From Enoplolaimus lenunculus (taxonomy: Eukaryota > Nematoda > Enoplea > Enoplida > Thoracostomopsidae): a stretch of DNA of 64,000 bases. The translations under genes were made by a program, and so were the position numbers. The notes beneath the pieces are model-generated. The model was not told the origin of the DNA. It worked only from the letters and a program-made list of their open reading frames with translations, and ran no database searches. Positions 29,402-40,946 of this stretch are shown here, in pieces. Where the stretch lies: assembly GCA_030248215.1 (NCBI GenBank), contig JASANG010000076.1, positions 17,042 to 81,041 of the forward strand. Reading direction: 5' to 3'. Position 1 is the first letter of the stretch. Every line of letters starts with the position of its first letter.

Positions 29402-29563
29402 CGGGCCCGTGGCCAAGGGGAGCAGGGTAGGCTCCGCCCCCTTAAAAAATTTGGACCCCCCTAAAAATATTTAACCTTGTTTGTATGTCAACGAAAACGC
29501 TTGTATGCTCCTAAAGAAAAAACATATAACCACTCCTAGCAAGGTGAGTTGGCTACAGGCGTG
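29402..29563. mobile_element. Family B element
   Basis: It starts CGGGCCCGTGGCCAAGGGGA and ends CAAGGTGAGTTGGCTACAGG. The interior carries CCTTGTTTGTATGTCAACGA and ATGCTCCTAAAGAAAAAAC in the usual order. Confidence 0.6.
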
Positions 29564-31016
29564 TCCTGTCATCAAATGCTTAAACAACCTTCGTCAATTG
29601 TACCTTGTAGTACCATTTCAAGCTGTCACAGGAGCTTATATCTTCGACCAATGTCCCTTGTTGTTGATTTGCGTGTATGGCACACGGTCACTCTTTCGAT
29701 TTGAGGTTCAAATTAATGAAATGAAAATCTTCAGCTTGCGATCACAAATTTCTTACATTCGGCCTCGGTAGCAGGAGCGTGTACAAAAGGGGGGTGTACA
29801 TGGGGATATACCCCTTGAAATTTTGGAACAGACAAGAGAAAACGCATACGGTAGGGTAACCAGCAGGATTCTTGAGGTCAAACAAACTAAACTCGACAAG
29901 TTCGCTGTCAAAATACTTTATACAAGGTTTATGCCCTTCCGAAATGGAAGCCTGGCTACGCACTCGTACTCGGTGTTGTTGTTCTTGACCGGTAATACTT
30001 GAATACAGCTAACACAGAGTGGATTACGCTAATTGAATTAAAAATCCTTCCGTCAAAACTAAACCCGGATCCGGGTGCATTTGTGCGCTGACTTTGGATT
30101 TTATTTTGTTGTTTGAGGTTTATGAACGAACCTTCTAGTTTTACTGCGTTTGATTTTGTATAATTACTGACCGGTTCCAGAGGTAAAATGAACCCCTGAA
30201 GATGGAACGAATGGCCAAACAGCCCTCAAAGTGTATGGGATTCTTTCGTTTTTAGTGCAAATTTAACGAAATACCGTATAATGTAATCAGGTAACGAAAT
30301 TTTTTGATGGTTGAACACAAACGTCCAAGCATGCGATATAACAAATTCATTTGGCATTTTAAAAATTAGAAATTACACACTAAACACGTGTATATTCGAC
30401 GTATTTGGAACATTCAGCCTGCATCTCATCAGAAATTTCTGGATCCACCACTGGTTGTCTAAAACGGTAATTGTTATTCAGGACAGCGCAAAGCAACGTT
30501 GCAACCAAATCAACCAATTATATTGTAAACAAACCTGTTTTTCATTTTTACATCACCCAATCAGATTGAGTTAGCAGTCTAGCTTTGCTGGAACAAGATT
30601 CGATGTAAGGGGTGTTCGATGACCAAGTGACAAAACAGTTGTTGCTCAAGACCCTAAATTTTTACAATTTTTGAAAATCAACGCTTATTTTACATATTCC
30701 AACCATTTAAGTATACGCGAACACTAAAAATTAATAAAAGCCAAATTACTTAGCTAATAAGCAAGGTCGGATTCAGAAAAAATTCAAGGGGGCACAAGTC
30801 GAGATCCGTTATACCCTGATAAATCCCACGCCAGAATGATACTAAGGGCCGTTCGAGAGTGCCCAACGAAACCCCTCGATCCACCCCTGAAAAGAAATAT
30901 CGATGCTCAAAGCAGATACGTATGTGAAGTAAACAGATAATTTTGCTGTTCGAGACTCTCATATCAGTTAATTGGATTCTTATTACACTCTGATAATAAT
31001 GTTGACTAAACCATCA
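29564..31016. other. No gene recognised
   Basis: AT-rich sequence. About 29745-29975 has an element-like fragment (GTGTACAAAAGGGGGGTGTA to CCTGGCTACGCACTCG) that may be a further diverged repeat. The longest reading frames are under 100 codons and resemble nothing I know. Confidence 0.5.
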
Positions 31017-31212
31017 TCGGATCTAGAGGGAATGTTGGGGGGCACCCCTTTTCCCTTTCCGTCAAAAACATTTTCGTGATAAACTAGTATGGTCCCTTCC
31101 TGTTTTATATTTTCCCCTTAGAAAATTGGCACATATATAGCATGCAGTACATATTGCGTTTCATAACATTTGCTCGCGCGCCCTCTGCCATAAATTTCTG
31201 AATCCGCCGTTG
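31017..31212. mobile_element. Family K element (CGGATCYAGA ends)
   Basis: The left end ATCGGATCTAGAGGGAATGT and the right end AATTTCTGAATCCGCCGTTG form an imperfect inverted pair. The interior has GGCACATATATAGCATGCAG, matching the TGCTATATATGCAATTG of the 49121 copy in reverse. A related fragment spans about 31380-31530. Confidence 0.55.
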
Positions 31213-32152
31213 GACTGGACAAAGTTTGATAAATTAATTTCGGACAGAGTCACAAAGTTAGCAGTTCGAACGAAAACATCACTTTAGTATATAATTTGAC
31301 AAATAACCTTTTCTCTAATGAATATTTTCTATTTCATCTGAGATCTAATTTCACTGCTTTGAAATTCCAGCGTCGCTCTTGAGGTGGAAAAATAGTACGG
31401 TAGAAATCTTATCATTTTACCACCAAAAATTGTCTGAGCTGGAAAAATTGTAAAAGAGGGACCTTACCATTTTATCACAAACAAATTTCTGACGGGGGGC
31501 GTATGCCCCCTCCCCGGTGGATACACTAATGCTTACACACTTCCTTCACAAACTAAATTTGAGTTAAAGCCTAACAGTGAACCTAAAATCTAAAGTTAAA
31601 CCAAAATTAGAAAATGTCAAAAAACTGTCTTGGGAGCGAAGTAGTAGATCTTAAAAAATCTATTCGAGCCTAAATATATAAGCCCTCCGACGCTCGACCC
31701 ACACCTGGTTTAGTTTAAATCGAAAAATATATATAGATTCAATTCAATGACAAATAGCAAGAGTTTTACAAACGCTTTATGGGTGCCTTTGCCAATTGTC
31801 TGACACACTATAAGCTTTCGCCTGGGTTGATTATTACTTTCGACAATTAGGTTACCAGCTGTGTGTCGCCAGAACTCAATTTGATGAAAACTTCAAAGTC
31901 TCACGCAGTTGGTTTGAATGACAATTTTCTTTGAAATATGAACAATTCAGGTGTTTAGGCGTAATAACTCGCACATAAATGATTTTCTTAAAAAATATTT
32001 TTTGAAATTCAACTTTAGAGTAGGTTTTAGACACGGAAAACATTTATCAGTGCAAAATTTAAGTATACCAGACGATTCAGCTAATAAAGCTGACTTATTC
32101 TCCAAATATCCGGTATGCATGAAAACGGAGCAAAGCAAAAAGTATGGATGAT

Positions 32153-32310
32153 AGGCCTATGGGCCGGAACCAATGGGCAGTGTGGCTGATTCCATCCTGA
32201 AAAATGTATGCACAAAGTTATCAATCTTGCTTGTAAATCAACGAAAACCCTTGTATGCTTCTCCTGAAAAATTTTTTACCCACCTAACAAGGCGAGCTGG
32301 CTATAGGCCT
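32153..32310. mobile_element. Family B element
   Basis: It starts AGGCCTATGGGCCGGAACCA and ends CAAGGCGAGCTGGCTATAGG. CTTGCTTGTAAATCAACGAA and CTTCTCCTGAAAAATTTTTT sit in the expected places. Confidence 0.55.
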
Positions 32311-32569
32311 ATAGATCCTTTTTACGTAATTTGCATGCCATGAGCCATATTTTTGCTACAGACTACGGCATTCGAACACGTCGCGCATCATGAGCTTAAT
32401 CCTAAGCCTAATCCCAAAGCCTTAAATGTTCGAGACCCGATAATACCTTATGAGTTTCAAATGAATCTTTCTAAAAACTATGTAGCCCAACAAAACCAGC
32501 GATGGGGGTAAATTGCCTTGTTCCCAGTGATTCCGCCGAAGGATGACCAGGTCTAGGTCTCCTAACTGG

Positions 32570-32760
32570 CAGTGCCGGAGCGGGCAGGGGTGGTGGCTCC
32601 ACCCAAATTCCAGGATGGGATCCCCAAACTCGAAAGTTAAGCGATCGAGAAGCCAGACGCATTTTAAAACTTAAGCGGTTTTTGTTTCAATCGGTTAGGA
32701 TGGGGGCCCCTTGGAGGAACCCTAAATAGTGGGTATAGGGAGTGGCTGATCCAGCCCTGA
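32570..32760. mobile_element. Family E element
   Basis: It starts CAGTGCCGGAGCGGGCAGGG and ends GAGTGGCTGATCCAGCCCTG. It shares GACGCATTTTAAAACTTAAG and TTTCAATCGGTTAGG with the copy at 15365. Confidence 0.6.
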
Positions 32761-33254
32761 TAACTGGGATAAAAACTAAAATTGTGTGCTGGATTTAGGT
32801 ACTAAAATTGTGTTTTAGCTTCTCGTGTTGATTTCACTATTATATATCACGTAGCGTCTAATTACCACAAATTTCTGGACCATCCACTGGATATTAATAA
32901 TCACATTATGCTACTTCCTCTCAAAAAAAAATACTTATCTCAATAGACGTCAATTGATATGTTCAAAACATTTAAAATACTGAGCTAAACACAATAAAAC
33001 CGATTAATCAAAAGCATTTTTAATTTTATTTTTCAAAATTTCAAAACCACAAATTTAAAATTGTCTTCGTTTCAATCGAACAAACGCACAGTTGTTGCGG
33101 TTTATTTCGTGGCAAAGAATCTTGAAAATTTGCTGCAAAATGACTAGTTTGACCCTTATGTGTTTAAAGTCATTTCGGCACTTAATTAGACAACCAGGCG
33201 TGCGTATTTATGATCAAGGATAGTTGACTTTTGAATTTTATTTACTGAATTATT

Positions 33255-33660
33255 AGCCCGTATTCTCAAATGTGGCTAGCACCTATCATCAGTTGGCAAG
33301 TCATCTGGCTGTAGAACCAGGGAATGGAGAAGTTCAAAATTCGGCACAATTTTTTAAATTTTGTTTCAATCATAGTGTGAAAATTTTACAATACTCAATT
33401 GCAGGAGGCCGTCTATTTGTCAAACTACCGGCAAGGGTATCCCACGAGGGGGTGGTGGTACTGGAGGGCACTGCCCCCCAAATTTGGCCGGTGCCACCCT
33501 CCCCAAATAGACTCTCGGTCTAATAGTAAACAATCTTGAATTGAAATTGTAGGAGACCCCCAAATTTCAGTGTTCTCTCCCCAAATAGATTCTGCGGATT
33601 CCCCTTCCAATCGCTAAGTGGTGATAAACGCTATAGGCATTTGAGAATACGACCCCTAGA
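33255..33660. mobile_element. Family F element interrupted by a family D element
   Basis: The left end is GCCCGTATTCTCAAATGTGG and the right end CATTTGAGAATACGACCCCT, with subterminal CACCTATCATCAGTTGG and TAAGTGGTGATAAACGC. Bases about 33431-33605 in the middle are a family D copy, so D inserted into F after F arrived. Confidence 0.65.
33431..33605. mobile_element. Family D element nested in family F
   Basis: CCCCCCAAATTTGGCCGGTG, AACAATCTTGAATTGAAATT and the end block ATAGATTCTGCGGATTCCC match the family D body. The ends are more diverged than those of the 36427 copy. Confidence 0.55.
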
Positions 33661-34415
33661 GTCTAAAATCAATTTCATTGGCTAAAGCTCGCTCATCAAA
33701 ACACTTTCGAATAACGCGGAGTGCACCCAGGAGTTCAGTTCGGGAGGGCCAATTAAATAATTTGTTACTCCTTTAATGCTTAATTATACACTTAATACTT
33801 GTGAGCTATAACTATATAGCCAAATAGATTACTGTATGATAGTTTAAGCCCCTTATCCCGGTATCTCACAGACGTCCGCCAATTACCAAACTGTCAAGTG
33901 AAAGGCAACATGTAGATTGCACTGTGTAGAAGCTACTCCAAACCAGCTTGTGACACTATGCTTCCGGATAGAACCAAAAAAATATACATCTTGTGTTTAT
34001 TGAAGCATAAAACTGGCAAATAAGATGGAAAACGAACCAGAAAAAATAATCAATATGTTAACCCAAATGCGAAATGTGTATGGGTATTCGTTGTTGTTTT
34101 TGCGTCAATCGAGGTACGCTACGACGATACAGTTACGGTTTAAGGACAGTTGCGGATTCAAGGGGGGGCGACGTACGTTGCGGCCTCCGGATCAACGCGA
34201 CGAAAAAGTTATAATAACATTTAGCACTAAAATGGCGTTTGGTTTCTCGTTCGTCGAGCTAGCGGCTTTTTTTGAAGTATATATCGTGCATCCTGTCTTA
34301 AATTTTGTCAATCCTCCACGGCGAAAGAGCGCTTTTCACGGGGGGGGGTTGTTGATTTTGAAATCGTAACTACATCCAGATTAAATAGGATGCATGTGGC
34401 TACAAAGAAGCGTAC

Positions 34416-34474
34416 AGGTTGCGCTATACTTTACTGTGCCAGTCGCCATTGTACGGCGAGTATAGCGCAAACCT
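34416..34474. mobile_element. Family H, 59-bp near-palindromic copy
   Basis: It reads AGGTTGCGCTATACTTTACT at the left and CGGCGAGTATAGCGCAAACC at the right with almost nothing between. It is the shortest member of family H, whose longer copies (47369, 51405) hold GC-rich cores. Confidence 0.6.
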
Positions 34475-34567
34475 AACGTTCCAGTATTTGCTAGCCCCCT
34501 TACCTAAAAACCTTTGTAAGCCAGATTTGCCAACTTTTCGCAGAATAGTATTTTTATCCCGTTGGAA

Positions 34568-34727
34568 ACTACACTGCGAAAAATGATGTGTCAAATTGAC
34601 TCTCTCCGAAATAGGCTTTTCCTGACTACACAAACTGAGTCAAAATTCGACTCCGCCTGAGTCAATGTAGTTCTTTCCGGCGCCCCTGTGGCCAAAAGTT
34701 TGAGTTTTTACTCTCATAGTGTAAACG
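34568..34727. mobile_element. Possible family G relative (CACTGCGAAAAA end)
   Basis: It starts TACACTGCGAAAAATGATGT and ends TCATAGTGTAAACGGTCC, with GACTC / GAGTC words inside (CAAATTGACTC, CTGAGTCAAAATTCGACTC). The layout resembles family G but the sequence is only loosely similar. Confidence 0.35.
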
Positions 34728-35219
34728 GTCCAAAAACACCCATTATACTTGAGTTTTAAATTACAAATTTGAACCAAGTTCACCGGTGCCGGAAATAACT
34801 TTAAACCGAAAGCCATTTTCGGGTTTCGAAAATATGTCCAAAAAAGCTAAGTATACTTTAAGTTCCATGACCTTTAGGTTAAGTAAAAACGGTTTTTTCT
34901 TGTAGAGCGCAACTGTACCGAAAAAAAGAAAGTTAGCAACGCGCAAATTGAGATAATTGCTTAAAGTTTGCCGAAGTTTAAAAACTAAAACTAAGTTGAA
35001 ATATTAAACTAAAAAATCTCTAGTGAGTGAAGGCTCTCATTTATAACATATAAACTGTATCCTACAGATGGTAAAGTTATCTTTGCTCGTTGTGCTCGCA
35101 CTTTAAACGCTTGTCCACAACGACGCCCCTGTAACCACTCTGTGCAGATTCCGATGTTGGGGTCCAAGGAACATACGGAATAAAAATGCGATGAATACTT
35201 GGCATACACATTGGTGCTC

Positions 35220-35374
35220 ATGTTACTTTTAGGGCCGTACAGCTTTCTGGTGGGACAACAAAAGAGTACGCTTGGTTTAAGACTACATTTTTCGCTTACG
35301 CTGTGGCTTTAGGTTTATACTATTTTTCTACGCGTAGGGTCAGGTTTAGGACTGGCACTAAAAGGAACATTTGC
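35220..35374. mobile_element. Family I element
   Basis: It starts ATGTTACTTTTAGGGCCGTA, with AACAAAAGAGTACGCTTGGT and a TTAGGTTTA interior, and ends near GGCACTAAAAGGAACAT. The TTAGGC array is short here. Confidence 0.5.
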
Positions 35375-35486
35375 CCAAATTGCGAAGACATCAGAAAGTG
35401 TTAATAAACTCAATGAAAAGTAGTTGCAAAATGGGAAACAATGCAATTTTGAGGACCTTCTTGAACCAGATTTAAAACGAATCTAT

Positions 35487-35612
35487 GACAATTCGTAGCA
35501 CGACAACTTGTCTCACAACAATGAACTAAAGTATATGACAACAATGAACTAAAGTATATGAATAAATCTAAGCATAATCATAAGCGTATTCGTAAGCCTA
35601 AGCCTAAAGAAG
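35487..35612. mobile_element. Family C element, partial
   Basis: ATGACAATTCGTAGCACGAC, GACAACTTGTCTCACAACA, a duplicated AATGAACTAAAGTATATGA and AAGCCTAAGCCTAAAG follow in order. The right end is lost. Confidence 0.45.
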
Positions 35613-35791
35613 ATATAATCAACCTCGGTTACGTAACAATACGGTATCGGGTAAATAATGAACCTGAAATGTTTTCTTGACAAGTGTAATTCGTTAACAT
35701 GGGACATCATTAGTTGTAACAGTAGGCAAAATTTGCCCTCAATTTCGGTCAAAGAAGCCATGTGTTGTATTGATTTGAAACACCGGAAATT

Positions 35792-35950
35792 CGAGCCCAT
35801 AGCCAAGGGGAGGCCAGGTGGGGCTCAGCTCCCCTAAAAAATTTTGCCCCCCAGAGAAGTCTCAACCTTGCTTGTAAGTCATTGAAAACCGTTGAATGCC
35901 CCTCCTGAAAATTTTTCGCACCCTAGCAAGGTAAGCTGGCTACGGGCCTG
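35792..35950. mobile_element. Family B element, best-preserved copy
   Basis: It starts CGAGCCCATAGCCAAGGGGA and ends GTAAGCTGGCTACGGGCCTG, which are inverted partners. Inside, CCCCTAAAAAATTTTGCC and CTCCTGAAAATTTTTCGC are also roughly inverted, around CAACCTTGCTTGTAAGTCAT. About 159 bp, non-coding. Confidence 0.65.
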
Positions 35951-36426
35951 CGCAGATTGGTCTACAACGAGATTCAGTGGCGTATACAACGGGGGAGGGC
36001 TATCGCTAAATCCCTGAAATTTTTTCGAGACGCGAGACAGAAGGAATAAAAATCAGTTGTACACTGCTAACGGATAATTGGATATAACGCGAATCGGCGG
36101 ACTTGTAGACAAATCAGTGTGATTGCTCATTGCAACTTAATCATTCAATTGAATTGTTAATGTCAAAAAACCTATCGGCTACGCCTCGCTCGTGCAATAT
36201 TTTTGTACCAGAAGCTATACCATTCAGAAATAAATCGCTACATACACCCGATACTTGGTGAAATTAATTTCAATAACGAAAAAGGCGACGGCAAAAGTTT
36301 ACCGATATTTTAAAATTTTGACTAAATTTTCCACCATGTGCCTGCCATTTACCTCAAATTTTATTCCACTAAATAACTTTGGACACCCAATGGGCCTGGT
36401 CTAAAAATAACAACCAAGACGAGACA

Positions 36427-36608
36427 GGGGCGTCCGCAGAAAATTATGTTTGGGAGGGCACCGAATTAAATTTTGATGCGCCCCTACAATTACAACTCAA
36501 GATTGTTTACTTTTACACCGAGTCAATTTCGTAGGCACCAGCCAAATTTTTTTTGCGGGGGGGGGGGGGGGCACGGTTCCCCAAGGCGCCCCCCGTGGGC
36601 ACATCCGT
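36427..36608. mobile_element. Family D element, reverse layout
   Basis: It starts AGGGGCGTCCGCAGAAAATT and ends CGTGGGCACATCCGT. It includes ACAACTCAAGATTGTTTAC, the complement of the internal block of other copies, and a run of about 18 G near 36556-36572. Confidence 0.6.
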
Positions 36609-37829
36609 GACACGAGAGGCGGTATTAAAAGAAAAACCCTACAAGACGTGTCTTGAAATTGCAAACGCGTGCAATTAATTTTAATGAGGCTAATATTCTA
36701 AGCAATCAATAGACCCGACAGAACGAAGGATACGACAACCAACACTTTCGCGATGCTTGTTTATGTACTGAGGTGGCTGTCCAGTCGAGTAATTAGGATT
36801 TCATTTCGGCTGGGGGGATAAAAGCACATCTAAATGTTTGCTTTACGACAGATCGGAGCGAGCGAGAAATTTTTTTTGACCCCTGCCGGTTGTGTAGCGT
36901 ATAAAAGTGGCTGTTTACAGGGTTTTTTTTCACAGATTTTGAGGGGATATATTTAGTGTTTCGCCCCGTTGTATTACGCATCTGAAAGTTGTGTGATTGA
37001 GGCGAAAAAGAAAGGTATGCCAAATATTAACGAATGGCGCAAATATTTGTACAAATAAAAGTTTCAGGGTATTTTGCGGTTAGGTTGTAAATTCGACAGT
37101 GACCTTAGGTTGGTTTTCACTGCTGTGAGCGAGTAGACCAAGCGGGTGGGGTGGGCAGTTGTATTATTGCCAGATTTGTGGACGATGGGCGGAAGTAGCA
37201 AACCCTCTCAAATGTTTTCGGAACAATTTTTTAGGTTCCTACCTTACAAATTGTTACTTCTTTCGTATACGGTTCCTCATTCGCTTGGCTCGGCCTCGAG
37301 CCCTTTGTCAACATTTTACTGGATTCAACACTGGGTAGTGAATTACACAAAAGCCAAAGCGACATCAATTCCGGCCCGTTGCCAGCTCAACATCCAATTG
37401 GCATCACAAAAATGGTTCAGGAAAGCTATTCAAAAATTCGACATGACGTAATACAAGCGCGGTTGAAACTGTCCAAGACGGGGATTAATTTTATCTGGGG
37501 GACACAAATAGCACTGGTCCCCTCACAACGGCCCGCACCAATTTAAAGTGGGTACCTACTTTGTGGTTTTGAAAATTTATCGAGTCAAAAGAAAACATTT
37601 TGATTGACCAGCCGCTGTGCAAGGCGAACCGATCATTAAAGAATTCGTGGACATCAGGAAAAAGGTATGAGAGTGCAGCATTATAAAGCAAATATAAATG
37701 GGTGTCATACCTTGTTTATAACTTTGAAGAAGGAACAAATATGTAAACCGGTTGTTCTGCTAGTAAATGCAGTGATAACCCGATTGCTGCTGAGTTTGAC
37801 CAAAATTATTGTTTCGCTATAAAAGCAAT

Positions 37830-38058
37830 GGCCAATGTAAACAACAGGGGCGGAACAGTATTATAAGCATATTCGTAAGCCTAAACCTAAACGTAAACCT
37901 AAGCGTAAGAATGATCATATTCCTAAACCTACGCATAAGAATGAGCATATTCCTAAGCCTAAGCCTAAGCCTAACCAAGCAAAAAACAGTCTAAAGCTTA
38001 AGCTTACTCTTTTCTAGTCCCACAGAAAAACGTTCCGCCCCTGATCTTTACATGGACC
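37830..38058. mobile_element. Family A variant (GTAAAGATCAGGGGCGGAAC ends)
   Basis: The left end GGCCAATGTAAACAACAGGG and the right end CCCCTGATCTTTACATGGAC form an inverted pair. The interior is a long AAGCCTAAACC-type array in two blocks followed by AGTCTAAAGCTTAAGC. Confidence 0.65.
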
Positions 38059-38400
38059 AAGCGCATTCCAGGCCGAGTAGGCCTAAACTTTAATGTTTCG
38101 CTATAAAAGTAATGCACAGTCCAGTTTTAATATTTTACTCAAAATTGTTTTAAAACTCTTAATAGAATAGTCAGTTAAAATTAATAAAAATTTTCAAACA
38201 AGCGAACATCAGCAGCGGCACCTACGAGTCTCTGCAATTCTACGAAGTATATATATAGTAAATTTAGTGCAAAAATTTCAGAAAAACATCGATAATAACC
38301 ACCTGTTTTTTTGAGAAACGAAATCTTTATACTCAAGTGAATGTAGCTGTTTGCGTTGAGTTGAAGATACGAACAAAAGTTGAAAAACAAAATTAAATGT

Positions 38401-38585
38401 ACACTGTAAATTCCAGTGAGTTGGTTTCAATTCAGACTGAGCTGCATCACTGAGTTAAGACTATCAGAACTCATAATTCTGAGTTGATATAACTCGTTCT
38501 GATTTAATTTATCAACTTTTTCGGAATGGAATCAACTTAGAGTGAAAATCAACTCAACTAAGAGTGAGGACAAGTTTGCTGTTAT
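38401..38585. mobile_element. Family G element, right end missing
   Basis: It starts ACACTGTAAATTCCAGTGAG and carries the repeated CAACTCAGA / GAGTTGA words like the 15741 copy. The closing ATTTACAGTGT is not found. Confidence 0.55.
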
Positions 38586-39100
38586 TGTGTATCAGATTCA
38601 AAAACGCCGTTTTTTGCGGTTTAACTGAACACTGCAAAAACAATTGAAAAATGTTAAACTTTGCTAAAAACATTTGAATGATTTGTTGACTGATCAGCGA
38701 ATTTATCCATTCTATTTTCAATATATATTCCAAATTTTACCATATCAAGTGTCAAAACTCAATCCGACCATGAAATTAAAAATGACTCAAATTCTAAAAC
38801 ACGGACAAATCGATAATTGTCAATATTTACATTTAAATATAATAAATATATTCGAAAAACTTTGTTTAAATTTCAAATTAGATTTACTATATTTGTTCAA
38901 TTTAACAAACTTTTGAGTAAAAACATTATCGCTTGATTATTTACAAAGTCACATTTTCGAATCCAAATAATGCATTGGCTGACCAATGGGGGTTCACCAA
39001 TGTATACGTATACTTCAACAGGGACTAAAACCAAAATTTTGTGTTACAATTTAGTGCCCAAAACTGCGCGAAATTCTCGCTCTATTCCATCGCTATCTTG

Positions 39101-39286
39101 GCCAGTGTTACCTTTAGCGCCCTAACGGTTGATTAAGCGTATAAATAAACCTAAGCTTAAGCGTTGCAAAAGCGTATTCCTAAGTCTAAAGTCTAAACCT
39201 AAGCCTAAGCAAAAAATGTCTAAAAATGTAAGTCTACTCTTTTACAGACCCAGCAGAAACCGGGACGGCCTTAAAAGTAACATGAG
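39101..39286. mobile_element. Family I element
   Basis: The left end GGCCAGTGTTACCTTTAGCG and the right end GGCCTTAAAAGTAACATGAG are inverted partners. The interior is AAGCCTAAGC-rich with TACTCTTTTACAGACCCAGC before the right end. Confidence 0.65.
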
Positions 39287-39583
39287 CGACGATCTTTATC
39301 TTTTTCACTGTTATATTTCACGGCCCAATAGAAAAATTTTTCCTGACTTTCAATCTCACTATACCATCAATCCTAGGAGCATCTGACCTCTTCTACTTGT
39401 ATTAAGCAGCGTGTGAATTACGCAGAAACTATAGTTTGCTAGTGAGAAATCCTATTACTAACTGATGATATGTGCTATACAATGCTGAAAGTACGGCTGT
39501 TAAACAAACAGTATAGTACGCTAAACTACCTATGGTAACATTTTAAACCCAAAAGTTAAAACAGCGACCTGCCACTATTCAAG

Positions 39584-39830
39584 CGGCCAATGTTACTTTA
39601 AAGGGCGCAACAGTAGATTATGCGTATTCCTAAGCCTAAGCCTAAGCCTAAGCGTTGCAAAAACGAGTTCCAAAGCTTAAGCGTAAGCCTAAGCGTTGCA
39701 AAAACGTGTTCCAAAGCCTAAGCGTAAGCCTATGCGTAAGCCTAAGCAAAAAATGTAATCTAAAATATAAACCCCTACTCTTTTATGGACCTACCAGAAA
39801 CCTGGGCGCCCCTTAAAGTAATATGAGCCA
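39584..39830. mobile_element. Family I element, long hexamer array
   Basis: The left end GGCCAATGTTACTTTAAAGG and the right end CCCTTAAAGTAATATGAGCC are inverted partners. The interior is a long array of CCTAAG hexamers, with the block GCAAAAACGTGTTCCAAAGC present in two tandem versions, so the array has grown by local duplication. Confidence 0.7.
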
Positions 39831-40337
39831 TTCAAATTATAAGACTTTAAGTTGTAAATTTAAACTACAACCATGAGCAAAAAAGCGTTCACGAACGCTG
39901 ACGTGTCATAAATCAATCGGATACTTGCTAAACGTTAAAACCTGCCTGAAATAATAATTTAAATTCCGCTATGGACCTTGGGCCCAACTCTATGATTTCA
40001 CTTCAACGTCGTATAAACTTTGATTAAAAGATTTGAACAGCTTTCTGGAGCGAGTTAGAATTCGTCAAGCTATTAAGCTTGAAATATAGACCATAATTTT
40101 TTATTTGTTAAAAAGTGTTGGGGGTATATTTCACCACATGGTTCCCCTGGTTTTCTGCCGTTGATCGAACTACAAAATAGCCATCGTAGTTAGGATAGAA
40201 AGCTAAACTTTTTACTGACATATTTCAATAAACTTTAGCTAATCTATAAACATGCCAGTTTTCGGTCCACAGGGATATCCTAGAAGTTGAACCGCTGGTT
40301 GCAACAGTAGACATTGAGACTTGAAACGGCGAAAATA

Positions 40338-40468
40338 GGCCAATGAATAGAACAGGGCCGTTACGAAGACTAAGTCTAAAACTTTAGCAAAAAATTAGCC
40401 TGAAGCTTAAGCTTAATACTCTATTGTAGACTCGCAGAAAAACATTTCGTCCGTAGTCTTTGGGTCCA
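40338..40468. mobile_element. Family A element, partial
   Basis: It starts GGCCAATGAATAGAACAGGG and holds AAAAATTAGCCTGAAGCTTA and CGCAGAAAAACATTTCGTCC. The hexamer array is reduced to a few bases. Confidence 0.5.
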
Positions 40469-40878
40469 AAAATAAGTGGTTGCCTCCCAAGAAAACGAGC
40501 ATACACTTTGTAAAAACCATTTAAAAATTTTATCAGGGTCGAATGAAATTTTTATCCCAAACCAAACATAAGGTGCCATATCATTCACAAGTTACCATAT
40601 CCATCTTTGTTTAGAGTCAAAATAGGAATAAGGCACGTAACCAGTTCAACGTGGCGCAAAACTTTTAGCAGGGGCACGTATGGATTAAAATGGCATACAA
40701 CAAACTATGCTAACACTTTTGTTGCGTTGGACAGGCAAAATTACCGCTTAACACCGGCTACTGCTGGTCAGATAAAACTCAACTAATTTCTTGATATTAG
40801 CTGTAAGCTCCGTAATACTAATGTAGACCCAAAAACCTGCCCGAAAACAGAATTATATTTTGTGTCCTGTGTCAAATC

Positions 40879-40946
40879 TATATATACATGTATATAATAT
40901 ATACATATATATATATATTTATATATATACATATATATATATATTA
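40879..40946. repeat. TA/TATATACA microsatellite
   Basis: Runs of TATATATA with interspersed CA, non-coding. The flanks show nothing recognisable; 40470-44980 as a whole holds no gene I can support. Confidence 0.85.
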
